In this document: one piece after another, positions 7,376 to 16,427 of the stretch
How positions within the stretch are numbered: the first letter of the stretch is position 1
Layout: the number at the start of each line of letters is the position of its first letter
Assembly (NCBI RefSeq): GCF_024372725.1
Contig: NZ_VOUA01000002.1
Span: 186,001-250,000, forward strand
Direction of reading: 5' to 3'
DNA from: Methanosarcina sp. KYL-1
GTDB taxonomy: Archaea > Halobacteriota > Methanosarcinia > Methanosarcinales > Methanosarcinaceae
DNA length: 64,000 nucleotides
Notes under the pieces: generated by a model
What the model was told of the DNA's origin: nothing
Databases searched by the model: none
Seen by the model: only the letters and a program-made list of their open reading frames with translations
Translations under genes and position numbers: made by a program

Positions 7376-9130
7376 TCACCTCTCACCGTTAACCTGTATG
7401 GGAGTCGGGTTTTCCAGATACTTCTCTGGAGTAGGGTAGTTGGCAAAGCCCAGAGTGTAGTACCTGAACCATTCCTTCACGTCAGCCAGCATCTCCTTTT
7501 CCCGTTCATCTTCCACGTGCACCTCGGAGTAGTAAGTCCGCTTTTCGGGCACTGACACAATCTCTCCCTTAACAGCCACGATTTCTCCGCCTTTCACGGT
7601 ATATTCTGCCTTCCTGAAGGCCCTGAGGAGAGCCTCGTAGTTGTTAGGGTCAAGCTGCTGCGGGTTTATGTTGTATACCGTAACGTCCCCGTCCGCACCC
7701 ACACCAAGGGAGCCTTTCCTGTGGACCATTCCGATTGTCCGGGCAGGGTTGGCCCTTGTAAGGATCGCAAGGTCGTAGAGGGAAAGTTCCCGGTTTACGC
7801 CGCCAAGCTCGGTCCTGTCGTTGGCCCACTTGTGGCACTCGCTGAAGGTCTGCTTCCTTGAGGCTTCGGACATGAGCCAGGTCATGACCTCCGGATATTT
7901 CGTAAACGGCCCACCGTTGGGGCTGTCCGTGGTCATGATGGTCTTCCAGGGGTCGTTGATCAGCAGGAGGCATTCAAGCCCCATTGCCCACTGCAGGCTG
8001 TGCACGGGATTGGACTTGAAATAGGTAAAGGGCAGGACACCTGATCCGCACTCCATCTCAACGTCGGTGTTTGACCATTTGTTTCCGGTAAGGGTGTAAA
8101 GGTCGTGGATTGCAGGCCCGTCCCCGGTCATGACCGTAGCTTCCCCGAAAGGTGTGCAGCCGCTGTCGATTACTACATGGTCCCTGTTGTTGATGTAGTC
8201 TGCAATGTCCTTTACCCCGGACTCGCAGTCAGCCCAGGTGGTGCCTGCAAAACTGTTGAACATCAAGTGGGTAAGGTATACGGAACGGTCCCTTGAAGGG
8301 TCCATCTTAGTCTCGGCCCATTCAACGTCCATATTTTGCGTTGTCTTTACCCCGTCCGGGATTTTTAAGGAATCCTTCGTAATTGCATAGCAGCCGGGGT
8401 GCCCCAGGTTGTTTGCGTGCAGGTGGACGGGCATGGGCATGCCCAGGCGTTCGTTGATCTCGGTAAGGCCCTTGATGACTTCCCTGGGAGTGATTTCGAA
8501 ATGGATGTTGGCCTCATCAAGGGAGCTTACGTTTTTGCCCCAGCCCCAGTTCTCGACTCCTGCAGGGTTTACGCACTTGATCCCGTAGGTCTTGTGGGTC
8601 TTCATCATCCAGGCCACGTAAGCTGCAGCCCTTTCAATGTCCCCGTCCCTTAAGTAGCGCATCAAAAACCAGTTGTTCCCGAGCACAAGGTACCCTCCCA
8701 TATCGAGCATGGGAGTAGCACGCATCTCCTCATGGGTGTGGCGGGCTTCAAGGGGAGGGACTGCAGCTTCAAAGACCGTTGTGTAGCCCATGGCCGCATA
8801 ATCATACCCCTGCTTGTAGACCGATGGGACAGTGTAGCCTGAGCCGGAATGGGTGATTGAGGTCTTCTGGAGATTGGCCTTATAGTGGTCTTCAGGGCGC
8901 ATCGACCGCCCGGCATTGACCTTTGCCCCGGCCACGTGGGAGTGGGAGTCAACCCCTCCGGCCATGACCGTCATGCCTGAGACGTCAATAACCTTTGCAT
9001 CCATCATTTCGGCTGCAGAAAGTTCCGGAACAACTTTTCCGTCCCTGATAAAGACGTCCATTACATCCCCGTTGATCTCGTTTAAGGGGTCAAAGACGTA
9101 CCCGTTTTTGATTGCAATAGTTCCTGCCAT
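7376..9130 (-). CDS. fmdA: Formylmethanofuran dehydrogenase subunit A (amidohydrolase)
   Basis: A member of the amidohydrolase superfamily that condenses formate with methanofuran at a binuclear metal site. Visible ligands are HSH at residues 63-65 and the lysine in IKCVNPAG (Lys185, the likely carboxylated lysine). HLHANNLGHPG and the later DSPNGGPF segment also contribute. At 584 residues it is full length. It begins directly after the fmdF stop and ends four bases before fmdC. Confidence 0.95.
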   Translation of the reverse strand: MAGTIAIKNGYVFDPLNEINGDVMDVFIRDGKVVPELSAAEMMDAKVIDVSGMTVMAGGVDSHSHVAGAKVNAGRSMRPEDHYKANLQKTSITHSGSGYTVPSVYKQGYDYAAMGYTTVFEAAVPPLEARHTHEEMRATPMLDMGGYLVLGNNWFLMRYLRDGDIERAAAYVAWMMKTHKTYGIKCVNPAGVENWGWGKNVSSLDEANIHFEITPREVIKGLTEINERLGMPMPVHLHANNLGHPGCYAITKDSLKIPDGVKTTQNMDVEWAETKMDPSRDRSVYLTHLMFNSFAGTTWADCESGVKDIADYINNRDHVVIDSGCTPFGEATVMTGDGPAIHDLYTLTGNKWSNTDVEMECGSGVLPFTYFKSNPVHSLQWAMGLECLLLINDPWKTIMTTDSPNGGPFTKYPEVMTWLMSEASRKQTFSECHKWANDRTELGGVNRELSLYDLAILTRANPARTIGMVHRKGSLGVGADGDVTVYNINPQQLDPNNYEALLRAFRKAEYTVKGGEIVAVKGEIVSVPEKRTYYSEVHVEDEREKEMLADVKEWFRYYTLGFANYPTPEKYLENPTPIQVNGER

Positions 9131-10180
9131 TTACTCAACCTCCCTTTTCACAAGCCTGATCGCGTCCACAGGGCAGATCAGGGCACAGGTTCCGTCTCCC
9201 CCGCAGCGTTCCTGGTTTACGACCGAAATTTTCCCGTTCCTGACCTCAAGAAGAGCTTTTTCATCCATGTTGTTCAGGTGCCCGGCTGCAAGTTCACGGT
9301 TCTCAAGAGCGTTTACCGGGCAGACAATCACACAGTTTCCGCAGCCCAGGCAAGCAGCTTCATCAGTTTCAAGGCAGGTGCGGAGCAGGGCTTCGGGAAC
9401 AGAGGCTTCAAGCAACTTTTTCTCAAGGGGCCCCTTTTTCTCCATTTCCGGAAGGATTGCGGTTTTCCTGACATCAATGGCGTCCACAGGGCAGGCAACC
9501 GCACAGGCCCCGCAATAGATGCAGGCGTCAGGCCGGTGGGTGATCTTTTCGACTCTTTCCCCGGCTTTCCACTTTTTGTTGAAAAGGGCATTTGCAGGAC
9601 AGACATCAATGCAGGTGTGGCAGGTCTGGCAGACATCCTCAGCCCGGGTCCAGGTCCCTGCAAAGGGCTTTTCCACGGAAATAGCGTTTACGGGACATAC
9701 TGCCGCACACCAGCCGCAGTGGACGCAGCACTCCGAATCAATATGGGTCTTTCCGACCAGCTTCAGGCTTCCATCCGTTGAAATCTCCCGGGTTACCTCA
9801 ATGCAGCCCCTGGGACAGATATCCTCACAAAGCCCGCAGTGGACGCAGCTTTCATTTACTGACGTTATTCTCATGGCCCTGGAGATATAGGACATGTCAG
9901 CGAGGTTTTTTCCTTCCTGCTTCAATTCAAGAGCGCCTGTGGGACAGACTTTCGCACAAATTCCACAGACCAGGCAGGCTTCACTCTCCTTCATTTCCAG
10001 GAAATCAGCATCCAGGAGCCCTCTTGCTACAGCACCCACGGCCCCTACAGCAAGAGTACCTTTGGGGCATGCCTGTACGCAGGTCCCGCAGCCAATGCAT
10101 TTTTCAGGCTTATAGACCAGCTGCCGGTCTTTTTTTTCGGAAAAGACAGACAATCGCATATCATTTTGCATTTTGCTCAC
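9131..10180 (-). CDS. fmdF: Formylmethanofuran dehydrogenase polyferredoxin subunit F
   Basis: A 349-residue polyferredoxin with eight ferredoxin-type cluster motifs spread along its length, beginning with CIGCGTCVQACPKG (from residue 28). It feeds electrons from ferredoxin to the pterin site in FmdB. Seven motifs have the normal CxxCxxCxxxCP form. The last one (Cys326, Cys332, Cys336) has Asp329 where the second cysteine should be. It lies between fmdE and fmdA with almost no spacing. Confidence 0.93.
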   Translation of the reverse strand: MSKMQNDMRLSVFSEKKDRQLVYKPEKCIGCGTCVQACPKGTLAVGAVGAVARGLLDADFLEMKESEACLVCGICAKVCPTGALELKQEGKNLADMSYISRAMRITSVNESCVHCGLCEDICPRGCIEVTREISTDGSLKLVGKTHIDSECCVHCGWCAAVCPVNAISVEKPFAGTWTRAEDVCQTCHTCIDVCPANALFNKKWKAGERVEKITHRPDACIYCGACAVACPVDAIDVRKTAILPEMEKKGPLEKKLLEASVPEALLRTCLETDEAACLGCGNCVIVCPVNALENRELAAGHLNNMDEKALLEVRNGKISVVNQERCGGDGTCALICPVDAIRLVKREVE

Positions 10181-10189
10181 CTCTCAGCG

Positions 10190-10759
10190 TTATTCTGTGC
10201 ATCCGCCGCACAGCAGCTCATTATCATGTTGAATGAACGTTTCACCGCAATTTTTACAGCACTGTATCCGCTTTTTCTTCCTGACCGGGACTTCAATGTC
10301 CACAAGTTTCCAGGAATACACCTTTTCTCCTGCTTCCAGCAGCACGGGCACAACCTCTTCATGGGGAAGCTTTTCAGTGTTCAGGTACCAGGCGTGGAGT
10401 ATGGGATAGTCCTTTGTCTTCTCAGTATCGAGGATGATCCGGACACCTTTTATGCCGTGCACTCCTTCAGGCGCCTGTTTGTTTACCGTGACCGCCATCT
10501 TCCCCAGGTTATTGATCTTCAACCCGTTGTTTCCGATGGTGGCTCCGGCAAGGATCTGGAAGGGATCAGGCATGCAGCTTTTCGTTTCGCAGGTCACGTA
10601 TATGCGTTCCCCGTCCCGGACATCAAGCACCCTTCTTGCAATATTGAGCATCTGGATGCCGATTAATGCCCCGGAGGTAAGGAAACCGTGAAATGGGACA
10701 ACCTTTTCAATCTGGGAAAGCAGCTCAGGGTCCTTTATCTGCTTGAGAATTGTTTCCAT
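10190..10759 (-). CDS. fmdE: FmdE-family protein, first gene of the fmd operon
   Basis: The 189-residue protein has the FmdE domain (FHGFLTSGALIGIQM, ETKSCMPDPFQ, GNNGLKINNLGKMAV) followed by a C-terminal zinc-ribbon-like CKNCGETF...CGGC. In Methanosarcina-type operons this gene precedes the core subunits. Its role is not firmly known; assembly or metal handling is usually suggested. It is preceded by a leader of about 165 bases containing two ModE-like palindromes. Confidence 0.9.
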   Translation of the reverse strand: METILKQIKDPELLSQIEKVVPFHGFLTSGALIGIQMLNIARRVLDVRDGERIYVTCETKSCMPDPFQILAGATIGNNGLKINNLGKMAVTVNKQAPEGVHGIKGVRIILDTEKTKDYPILHAWYLNTEKLPHEEVVPVLLEAGEKVYSWKLVDIEVPVRKKKRIQCCKNCGETFIQHDNELLCGGCTE

Positions 10760-10819
10760 AAGGCACCTCTGTGGATCTGAAGTTTCATATTATGTGTGTG
10801 CAATATTCGGTTTCACCGG

Positions 10820-10839
10820 TTATGTTTCAAAAAACATAA
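10820..10839. promoter_or_regulatory. ModE-like operator, site 1 before fmdE
   Basis: TTATGT-N8-ACATAA, with a fully symmetric core TTATGTTT/AAACATAA. It lies 61 bases upstream of the fmdE start, within the presumed leader. The same 6-8-6 pattern recurs at 10908 and before wtpA at 25154. Confidence 0.7.
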
Positions 10840-10907
10840 TGCCGGACAATACGGCAGGCCGGACATGTTAAGACCAGACAACCGGAGATAATTCAGAGGA
10901 TTTTACA

Positions 10908-10927
10908 TTATGTAGAATTGAACATAA
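10908..10927. promoter_or_regulatory. ModE-like operator, site 2 at the fmd promoter
   Basis: TTATGT-AGAATTGA-ACATAA followed by CG, giving the half-site ACATAACG. It starts about 20 bases downstream of the TATA-like CTTATAAG, where the transcription start is expected. A bound protein there would block RNA polymerase. Confidence 0.75.
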
Positions 10928-10946
10928 CGCAGAAGAATACACTGTA

Positions 10947-10954
10947 CTTATAAG
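10947..10954 (-). promoter_or_regulatory. TATA box of the fmd operon
   Basis: CTTATAAG, palindromic, with A+T-rich flanks. The expected start is about 25 bases downstream on the - strand (near 10922), inside operator site 2. The remaining gap to 11197 holds no ORF I would support, only small inverted repeats around 10990-11030 and 11092-11101. Confidence 0.55.
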
Positions 10955-11197
10955 TTAACTTTTTGATAGGAACTGGCCGATTTTCTCGATATCGGACAGA
11001 TAACCCCCGTCCCGGGAAAGACTCCCCGGAGGGAGGAGAGAAAACCGACAGAATGTGACCTGTTTTTCACTGATAGGGCAGGCAGAACATACCCATCATG
11101 ATGAAAGCAGGACTGATATGTTTGAAAATATATAACCAGGTATTTTATAAAATTATCGATGGAGAATAGAAATTCTGGAAAAAAAGAGGTTTTTGAA

Positions 11198-11899
11198 TCA
11201 TTCTCCTGCAAACTCCACGACAGCCGTTCTTTTCGCAAGGACATTCCGGCCTTCCGTGTCAATGATAACTAAAGTAATTTCAGACCCTGCCTTGAAGCCG
11301 TAGTTGTCCGTAGTGTTCCCAACCCCGTTTACGTTGACCTTAACACTTGAATCTTCAGTACCGATCGCACTATCCCGCCCGCAGAGGACCAGTTTTTCCC
11401 CTGCGGTCCAGTATCCGTCTTTAAGCGTGGCCCTATTCCGGGCCAAGTATTCGTCGGGATTTTTCTTTTCCGAGCTCAGGTCGGTATAAAATACAGAGGT
11501 ATCCCCTTTCAGGACCTTACCCCCGTCTCCTACAATACCCTGGTAGGAATTTCCATACCCCTGGATTTTAAGAGAAGTAGTTTTCAGAGCCAACGGGCTG
11601 CCCCCTTCATGTACGAGTACGATAAGATTTTCATCAAACCGTGCCCTTTCGGCATCAGAGCCGTAGCGAAGCCCACCCTCACAGGACTCAATGTTGATAT
11701 TTATCACAGGGAGCTGAAAATTCACGTAGCTTCCTGAGCTACTAAGGAAGCTGGAAAAAGCTGCACCCGTAATTACGAATAAAACAAGCAAAAGAAGAAT
11801 GGAACCGATAAGAGGAACAGAAGCGTCTGATTCGGATTCTCCGGAAAATAGGGACTTACCCCTGAAGGACTTACACCAGATTTGTCTGCAGGCACTCAT
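11198..11899 (-). CDS. Archaeal type IV pilin-like protein
   Basis: After a short basic leader with the sequence SGESESDASVPLIG there is one hydrophobic helix (SILLLLVLFVITGAAF), the pattern of archaeal pilin N-terminal domains. A polar beta-rich ectodomain of about 180 residues follows. The frame is open up to 11971. I use the ATG at 11899, which puts the charged leader directly before the helix. No ribosome site is visible, so the transcript may be leaderless. The protein may be a minor pilin or a pilin-like membrane-anchored surface protein. Confidence 0.65.
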   Translation of the reverse strand: MSACRQIWCKSFRGKSLFSGESESDASVPLIGSILLLLVLFVITGAAFSSFLSSSGSYVNFQLPVININIESCEGGLRYGSDAERARFDENLIVLVHEGGSPLALKTTSLKIQGYGNSYQGIVGDGGKVLKGDTSVFYTDLSSEKKNPDEYLARNRATLKDGYWTAGEKLVLCGRDSAIGTEDSSVKVNVNGVGNTTDNYGFKAGSEITLVIIDTEGRNVLAKRTAVVEFAGE

Positions 11900-12040
11900 T
11901 ATGACAAAATATGGACAAACTTGAATAAATAAATTATGATTTGCCAAAAAATGTGGAAAAATTATGAACATGAGATGAAAATGAAGTTAAGAAAGAAAAT
12001 AAGCATAAGAGAATGAAAATGAAGTTAAGAATGAAAAACT

Positions 12041-12901
12041 TCATTTCCTCTTTTTCTTTCCTTTTTCCGTGTACTGCTTTTCGAGTTCAAAGACTTCCCG
12101 AACCTGCTCCAGTTCTCTCTTATTTCTGGAATAATGCACAAGTACCAGCACAGACCCGGAAAGCAGGGCTATAATTGCGGAAAAGAAATATATCGGGGCA
12201 GTCTCGGGATAATATTTTACCTGGATGGTCTCTTCACGTTCTCCCATCTCCGAAGAGATCCACATAAGGGTCTGCCTGCCCTGTTCATCGAAGCTTATAT
12301 CCGAAGGGGACGGGCGCGGGATCCCAAAGACCCTGTTGCCCGTGGAATAGCCTTCCGGGAGGACCACCCTTATGAACTCGGAGTCAGGTTTCATGACTAA
12401 GAAGTTCTGGGTCCCGGGCACCTCAAGCGTGTATGCGATAAAGCCTGTGACGGGTTCTTCAAATTCCAGGTTTATGACCTTAATTCCCCGGCGGACTTCC
12501 TGGATCAGGGAGTAATTGATATCCGATACCTCGGTCCTGTTGGAAAGCTCCATTAAAGTCTCGGGACTTGCTTCCGTTTCGTTTGCAGGTTCCACAAGGG
12601 GTACAAAGCTCTCGATGGGCTTTTTCTCGGAGTTTCCGCCTAAAGTCTCGGTAGGGAAAATTTCTATTTTGCTACTGTTTATGACAATATGGACAACCTG
12701 TACCTCCGTTTTATCACCCAGGATGTAATATGTGGTTGTATTTGCAGGCACTTCATTGTCCCATTCATTCAGAAAAACTTCAAATTCATAGGTAGAGATA
12801 TTGCCGGGCTCATCAATGATAATTTCCTCTTTTTTTTCCATGCAGCCCGATATGAAGACCACTAGCAGGGCAAGGAGCATAAATACAGCTTTTGTTTTCA
12901 T
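12041..12901 (-). CDS. Membrane-anchored lipoprotein, possibly DUF5803 family
   Basis: The N-terminus is a lipoprotein signal (VFMLLALLVVFISGC), followed by a beta-rich extracellular region with several Asn-x-Ser/Thr sites. Near residue 245 comes a membrane helix (APIYFFSAIIALLSGSVLVLV) and then a basic cytoplasmic tail ending KGKKKRK. Start is uncertain: ATG 12901 is used, but GTG 12907 has a GGAG at better spacing. The domain resembles DUF5803 from memory; no function is known. Confidence 0.65.
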   Translation of the reverse strand: MKTKAVFMLLALLVVFISGCMEKKEEIIIDEPGNISTYEFEVFLNEWDNEVPANTTTYYILGDKTEVQVVHIVINSSKIEIFPTETLGGNSEKKPIESFVPLVEPANETEASPETLMELSNRTEVSDINYSLIQEVRRGIKVINLEFEEPVTGFIAYTLEVPGTQNFLVMKPDSEFIRVVLPEGYSTGNRVFGIPRPSPSDISFDEQGRQTLMWISSEMGEREETIQVKYYPETAPIYFFSAIIALLSGSVLVLVHYSRNKRELEQVREVFELEKQYTEKGKKKRK

Positions 12902-13198
12902 TTTCACGGACAACTTCTCCCATCAGCTTAAAGCGATCTTTTTGTACTTGCATGTTAAGCTATGCTTGCATGTTACGCCAGCAGCAATTTCCCTGTTCCT
13001 CAGGAATGCGGGAACTTTGCAGGACCTGGCATAATGTCAGTCTTTATCCTATACTCACCCTTCTTAATAAATAAAACGGGTAGCAATCCCTAAAATGACA
13101 GAAAAGGCGTCTTCCTGAAGTTCCCCTCCATGAAAATTAATTAAGAGAGTTAAACGTCCGGGACAATTAAATTAAGAGGATTAATATGGAGCCAGGCA

Positions 13199-13462
13199 TC
13201 AAAACTCAGACCCGGGCTCTCCGGAAGAATTCCTGAACCTTTCAACCATGGGCCAGTCAATTTTTTTTATATACTTTGCCTGAAGTTTCGAAACATAAAG
13301 GATATTGCTTCCGACAAGGATTTTAAGGTCTGAAGGCTTTGGGGAAGCATCCCCGAGGGGCATCAGTACCGGGCCTTCCGGGGAAGTCGCGAGCCTGAAA
13401 TCCTGCCCGCTCTTCCGGATATAAGCCCTGACCTTTTCATCAATTGCAAATCCCGGAATCAT
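13199..13462 (-). CDS. Small conserved hypothetical protein
   Basis: An 87-residue soluble protein with a basic/hydrophobic middle (KPSDLKILVGSNILYVSKLQAKYIKKIDWP). I do not recognise the family. It is divergent from the SRP19 gene and ends in the gap after the lipoprotein gene. Codon use is like its neighbours, which supports a real gene. Confidence 0.5.
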   Translation of the reverse strand: MIPGFAIDEKVRAYIRKSGQDFRLATSPEGPVLMPLGDASPKPSDLKILVGSNILYVSKLQAKYIKKIDWPMVERFRNSSGEPGSEF

Positions 13463-13630
13463 TTACAAACACCGCTGCTGGAATTGTCCGGGAAATATAA
13501 ATAATTGCAGGTTGTGGAACGAGGGGGATAAGTATCAGAATTATTACACATGATAGAGCGGATGCAGCCTGCCCGCAGAGGTTCTCCGGGCAGTTTTAAA
13601 TTCCATGAAAACAATCTAGAAACAGATAGC

Positions 13631-13924
13631 ATGATGATGAAAGACAAGGGAAAACTGGTAATCTGGCCTGCATACATAGACCTGACAAGGTCCAGGAGCA
13701 ACGGCAGGATAATCTCCAAGAAAAGTTCCGTAAAGGAGCCGCATCTTAAAGAAATAACAGAGGCAGCCAGGCAGCTCGGCCTGAACCCTGAAGTGGAACC
13801 TGACAAAGCCTATCCCAAGTCCTGGTGGGAGGTTAGCGGGAGAGTGCTCGTGGACGACAAAGGCCCGAAGTCCGTAATCGCAAAACAGATAGCGCTGGCC
13901 ATAAAGAAAATGCGCGAAAAATAA
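13631..13924 (+). CDS. srp19: Signal recognition particle 19 kDa protein
   Basis: The protein opens with KGKLVIWPAYIDLTRSRSNGR and continues with a lysine-rich segment, NPEVEPDKAYPKSWWEVSGRV and a basic C-terminus, the SRP19 pattern. It binds 7S RNA and prepares it for SRP54. Three ATG codons in a row (13631, 13634, 13637) begin the frame. A TATA-like TTTTAAAT about 35 bases upstream and the absence of a ribosome site suggest a leaderless mRNA. Confidence 0.9.
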   Translation: MMMKDKGKLVIWPAYIDLTRSRSNGRIISKKSSVKEPHLKEITEAARQLGLNPEVEPDKAYPKSWWEVSGRVLVDDKGPKSVIAKQIALAIKKMREK

Positions 13925-14212
13925 GATTTTTTCCGGACCCAAAATACAGGAGCTCCCCGGAAGATTCTCTTTTTCCACTACCCAAAAATATCCGGGTTTA
14001 ATTCGCATTTTGCTCTTTTGAGAAACTTCCCGGCGGCAAAGAAGATGGATAGTTGTATGAGAATACTGAATATGAGAATAAAGTGATATTAGACAATATA
14101 TAAGAAATATTATAACTATTATAATATATTATAAATGCTAGCATGACTATATAGATATAGAGAACTAAAAAGAGAGAACTTAAAAACAAGCTTTATATTT
14201 GATGGGGTAAAA

Positions 14213-14488
14213 ATGCAAGTTATGCCCGAAGAAAACAAAAAAATACTTCCTGTAATAAACCAGCCGGTAAAAGTAAAACCAAATGTCCAGAGTCCATACA
14301 AAGAGATCAATATTAGTTGCGGTTGTGGGTCAGCTTCCTGTGATAACTGTCCAGGGGCTCTCGGGATCGAACCGGGCTCTCCGAAAGATATAGTATACCG
14401 GAATGTTTTTGTTTACCTGACAATCGTGATCATTGTACTCCTGGTAACTTACGCAGTAAAACAAATTTTAACTTCAATGCTAATTTAA
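14213..14488 (+). CDS. Small cysteine-rich tail-anchored membrane protein
   Basis: A 91-residue protein with a polar N-terminal half, a cysteine cluster CGCGSASCDNCPG (residues 36-48) and one C-terminal membrane helix (VFVYLTIVIIVLLVTYAV). The cysteines could bind zinc or a cluster. I do not recognise the family. GATGGGG stands before the ATG at 14213; a second ATG is at 14222. Its 3' end overlaps the RNase P gene by four bases on the opposite strand. Confidence 0.6.
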   Translation: MQVMPEENKKILPVINQPVKVKPNVQSPYKEINISCGCGSASCDNCPGALGIEPGSPKDIVYRNVFVYLTIVIIVLLVTYAVKQILTSMLI

Positions 14489-14817
14489 ATTCGATTTTTC
14501 AACCTTTTATAGGGGTAGCGCATTTCTTTTCCGCAGCAGTTGCAGGAAACAACAATGTACCCCTCTTTCAGCCTGTACCGCGCATTGCTTCCGGGCACCA
14601 GAAAAGAGTAACAGTGCTTGCAGATTCTGCGCTTGATTTCCCTGGGAATGCTCATCCTGTTCCTCATGGAAATATTCCGGATAAGCTGCACGTAGCGGTC
14701 ACTCCGCTCAGGGTGTTCTGCAAATTCCTTTTTTGCAAGTTCAAAGAGGCGCCACATGCGCTGGGATGCGACGACCTGTATCAGATTTTTTTGTTGCTTT
14801 CTGGCCACTCTAGACAT
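14485..14817 (-). CDS. rnp4: Ribonuclease P protein component 4 (Rpp21/Rpr2 family)
   Basis: A 110-residue basic protein with two cysteine pairs, CKHC (about 66-69) and CNCC (about 92-95), that form the zinc ribbon of archaeal RNase P component 4. N-terminal helices contain the RRRICKHCYSFLVPG-type junction (KRRICKHCYSFLVPGSNARY). It acts in 5' maturation of tRNA together with component 1. The start follows the UPF0173 gene by about 75 bases in the same direction. Confidence 0.88.
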   Translation of the reverse strand: MSRVARKQQKNLIQVVASQRMWRLFELAKKEFAEHPERSDRYVQLIRNISMRNRMSIPREIKRRICKHCYSFLVPGSNARYRLKEGYIVVSCNCCGKEMRYPYKRLKNRI

Positions 14818-14891
14818 GAAAAATCGGTCCTGCTGTTTTTAATTTACCCGGGATTAGTTCAAAGTAAGGATATTCTACAAGAAAACCTGAC

Positions 14892-15554
14892 TCAGGGATC
14901 AAGAATGATCACATCAATACCGGGGTTCTTGCCGTGCACAAGGGTTTTAAACTTTTCGGGGTCCGCGTCTATTCCCCCGGCATTCCCGTAGTGCATGGGA
15001 ATTACAACTTTCGGGGAGATGGCAACAGCTGCCCGGGCAGCTTCCTCCTCGTCCATGGTATACGTTCCCCCTATGGGAAGCAGGGCAACATCAGCCTTTA
15101 TTTTTCCCATCTCTGGGAAGAAATCACAGTCTCCGGCGTGATAGATCCTGAGCCCTTCAAGTTCCACGATGTATCCCACTCCAAGACCCCGCGGATGGTA
15201 CGGTTTATCAAGGTTATAGGCTGGCACCACCTCAATCCTGACCCCTTTGATCTCAAGCCCGTCGGCCAGGACATCCCCTTCGGCAACCCTCCGGGCGTCC
15301 CCCCGGAATTCCAGAGGACAACTTTCCGGGACCAGGGTCGTGGAATCGGACCTTCGGACCTTCCGGATATCCCCCGGGCTGCAGTGGTCGAAATGTTCGT
15401 GGGTTATGAGGAGGATGTCAGCCAGGTCGTCAAACTCAGGCTCAGCCTGCAACCGGTAGGGATCAATATAGATTTTCTTGCCTTCACCTTCCAGCAAAAA
15501 GCCAGCATGTCCGAGCCACTGTATGTTAACGCCATTTATTGTCACGGATTTCAT
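14892..15554 (-). CDS. Metallo-beta-lactamase fold hydrolase (UPF0173-like)
   Basis: A 220-residue protein with the metal-binding motif THEHFDH (about 51-57), further ligands in YHAGDCDF and PMHYGN, and an N-terminal WLGHAGF strand. These fit the UPF0173 metal-dependent hydrolases. The substrate is unknown. It is downstream of, and in the same direction as, the TrmB-type regulator gene, with a gap holding two copies of a TTCAGGAGTCTATGA sequence. Confidence 0.82.
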   Translation of the reverse strand: MKSVTINGVNIQWLGHAGFLLEGEGKKIYIDPYRLQAEPEFDDLADILLITHEHFDHCSPGDIRKVRRSDSTTLVPESCPLEFRGDARRVAEGDVLADGLEIKGVRIEVVPAYNLDKPYHPRGLGVGYIVELEGLRIYHAGDCDFFPEMGKIKADVALLPIGGTYTMDEEEAARAAVAISPKVVIPMHYGNAGGIDADPEKFKTLVHGKNPGIDVIILDP

Positions 15555-15632
15555 TCAATAAAACCTCCGATGAATAAGAAAGGTTCAGGAGTCTATGATA
15601 TAGAATAAAGTTCAGGAGTCTATGACATAGGA

Positions 15633-16406
15633 TCAGATTTCAGGATTTATCACAAAACCGCCTTTGACCAGCCAGTTATATATCAGTTTCTGCAGATGGC
15701 AGACCACAGGCAGCCTTATTACTACTGCTTCCCTCTTGTCCCCTACCTTATGGACGGCAATGGACTCTTTTCCGTCCGAGATCATGAAAAGGTCTTCACT
15801 GTACTGCATCCCGTCAATAATCAGATTTCGAACAAAGTCCCCAAATTCTTTTCCCGTTTCCTTAAAGTCGAAAGGCATGTCCCTGAACTTATCCAGTTCA
15901 TCCACAATAAGAATGAGCCGGCATCTCTTTTCAAGTATTTTCAGCTCGGCTTCGAATTCCCTCAGGAATTCGGGATTTGTGGAAAAAACAATCAGTTCTT
16001 CCCTGACATTGCTGAGGAGTTCAAGGACCCGGTTCCGGATACCCCATTCGCTCTGGATACACCAGACCGGAGAAGACTTTGGCATTTCATAGCTTAATTC
16101 ATTAAGCTGGTCCAGGGCATCTATGGCGCAGTTGATCATCTCGTCTTTGATCCGCCCGATAACGTGTTTCGGGTCAACGGCCCGAAAATATGCAGGAGAC
16201 CCCTGCCGGACTTCCACATAACCTTTCCTGGACAGGGTTTTCAGGATCTCATAGACTTTAGCCCTGGGCACACCTGTCAACTCATGGACTTCCCTTGCAG
16301 TGGCCTCTTTCAGGCTGACAAGTCCCGCATATGCCTTGGCCTCGTTTTCCGTGAGGCCCAGCCTCTCAAGGTTGCTAATTAGCTGTGGATTTACACATGA
16401 AAACAT
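15633..16406 (-). CDS. TrmB-family transcriptional regulator
   Basis: The N-terminal winged helix (GLTENEAKAYAGLVSLKEA, GVPRAKVYEILKTLSRKGYV) is typical of TrmB regulators. The C-terminal domain of about 140 residues resembles the PLD-like effector part but lacks an obvious sugar site. A perfect inverted repeat sits one base before the start codon, so it probably represses its own gene. The exporter operon is divergent from it and is a possible target. Confidence 0.82.
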   Translation of the reverse strand: MFSCVNPQLISNLERLGLTENEAKAYAGLVSLKEATAREVHELTGVPRAKVYEILKTLSRKGYVEVRQGSPAYFRAVDPKHVIGRIKDEMINCAIDALDQLNELSYEMPKSSPVWCIQSEWGIRNRVLELLSNVREELIVFSTNPEFLREFEAELKILEKRCRLILIVDELDKFRDMPFDFKETGKEFGDFVRNLIIDGMQYSEDLFMISDGKESIAVHKVGDKREAVVIRLPVVCHLQKLIYNWLVKGGFVINPEI

Positions 16407-16427
16407 TTGTTACCCCTAAAGTAACAA
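16407..16427. promoter_or_regulatory. Inverted repeat at the TrmB-gene start
   Basis: TTGTTAC-N7-GTAACAA, a perfect 7-bp inverted repeat directly before the ATG. It would overlap the transcription start or 5' leader and fits an autoregulatory operator. Confidence 0.6.

Noticed and set aside
12947-12975. Repeated CTTGCATGTTA as an operator
   Set aside because: Only two direct copies, no symmetry and no other copy seen in the window.
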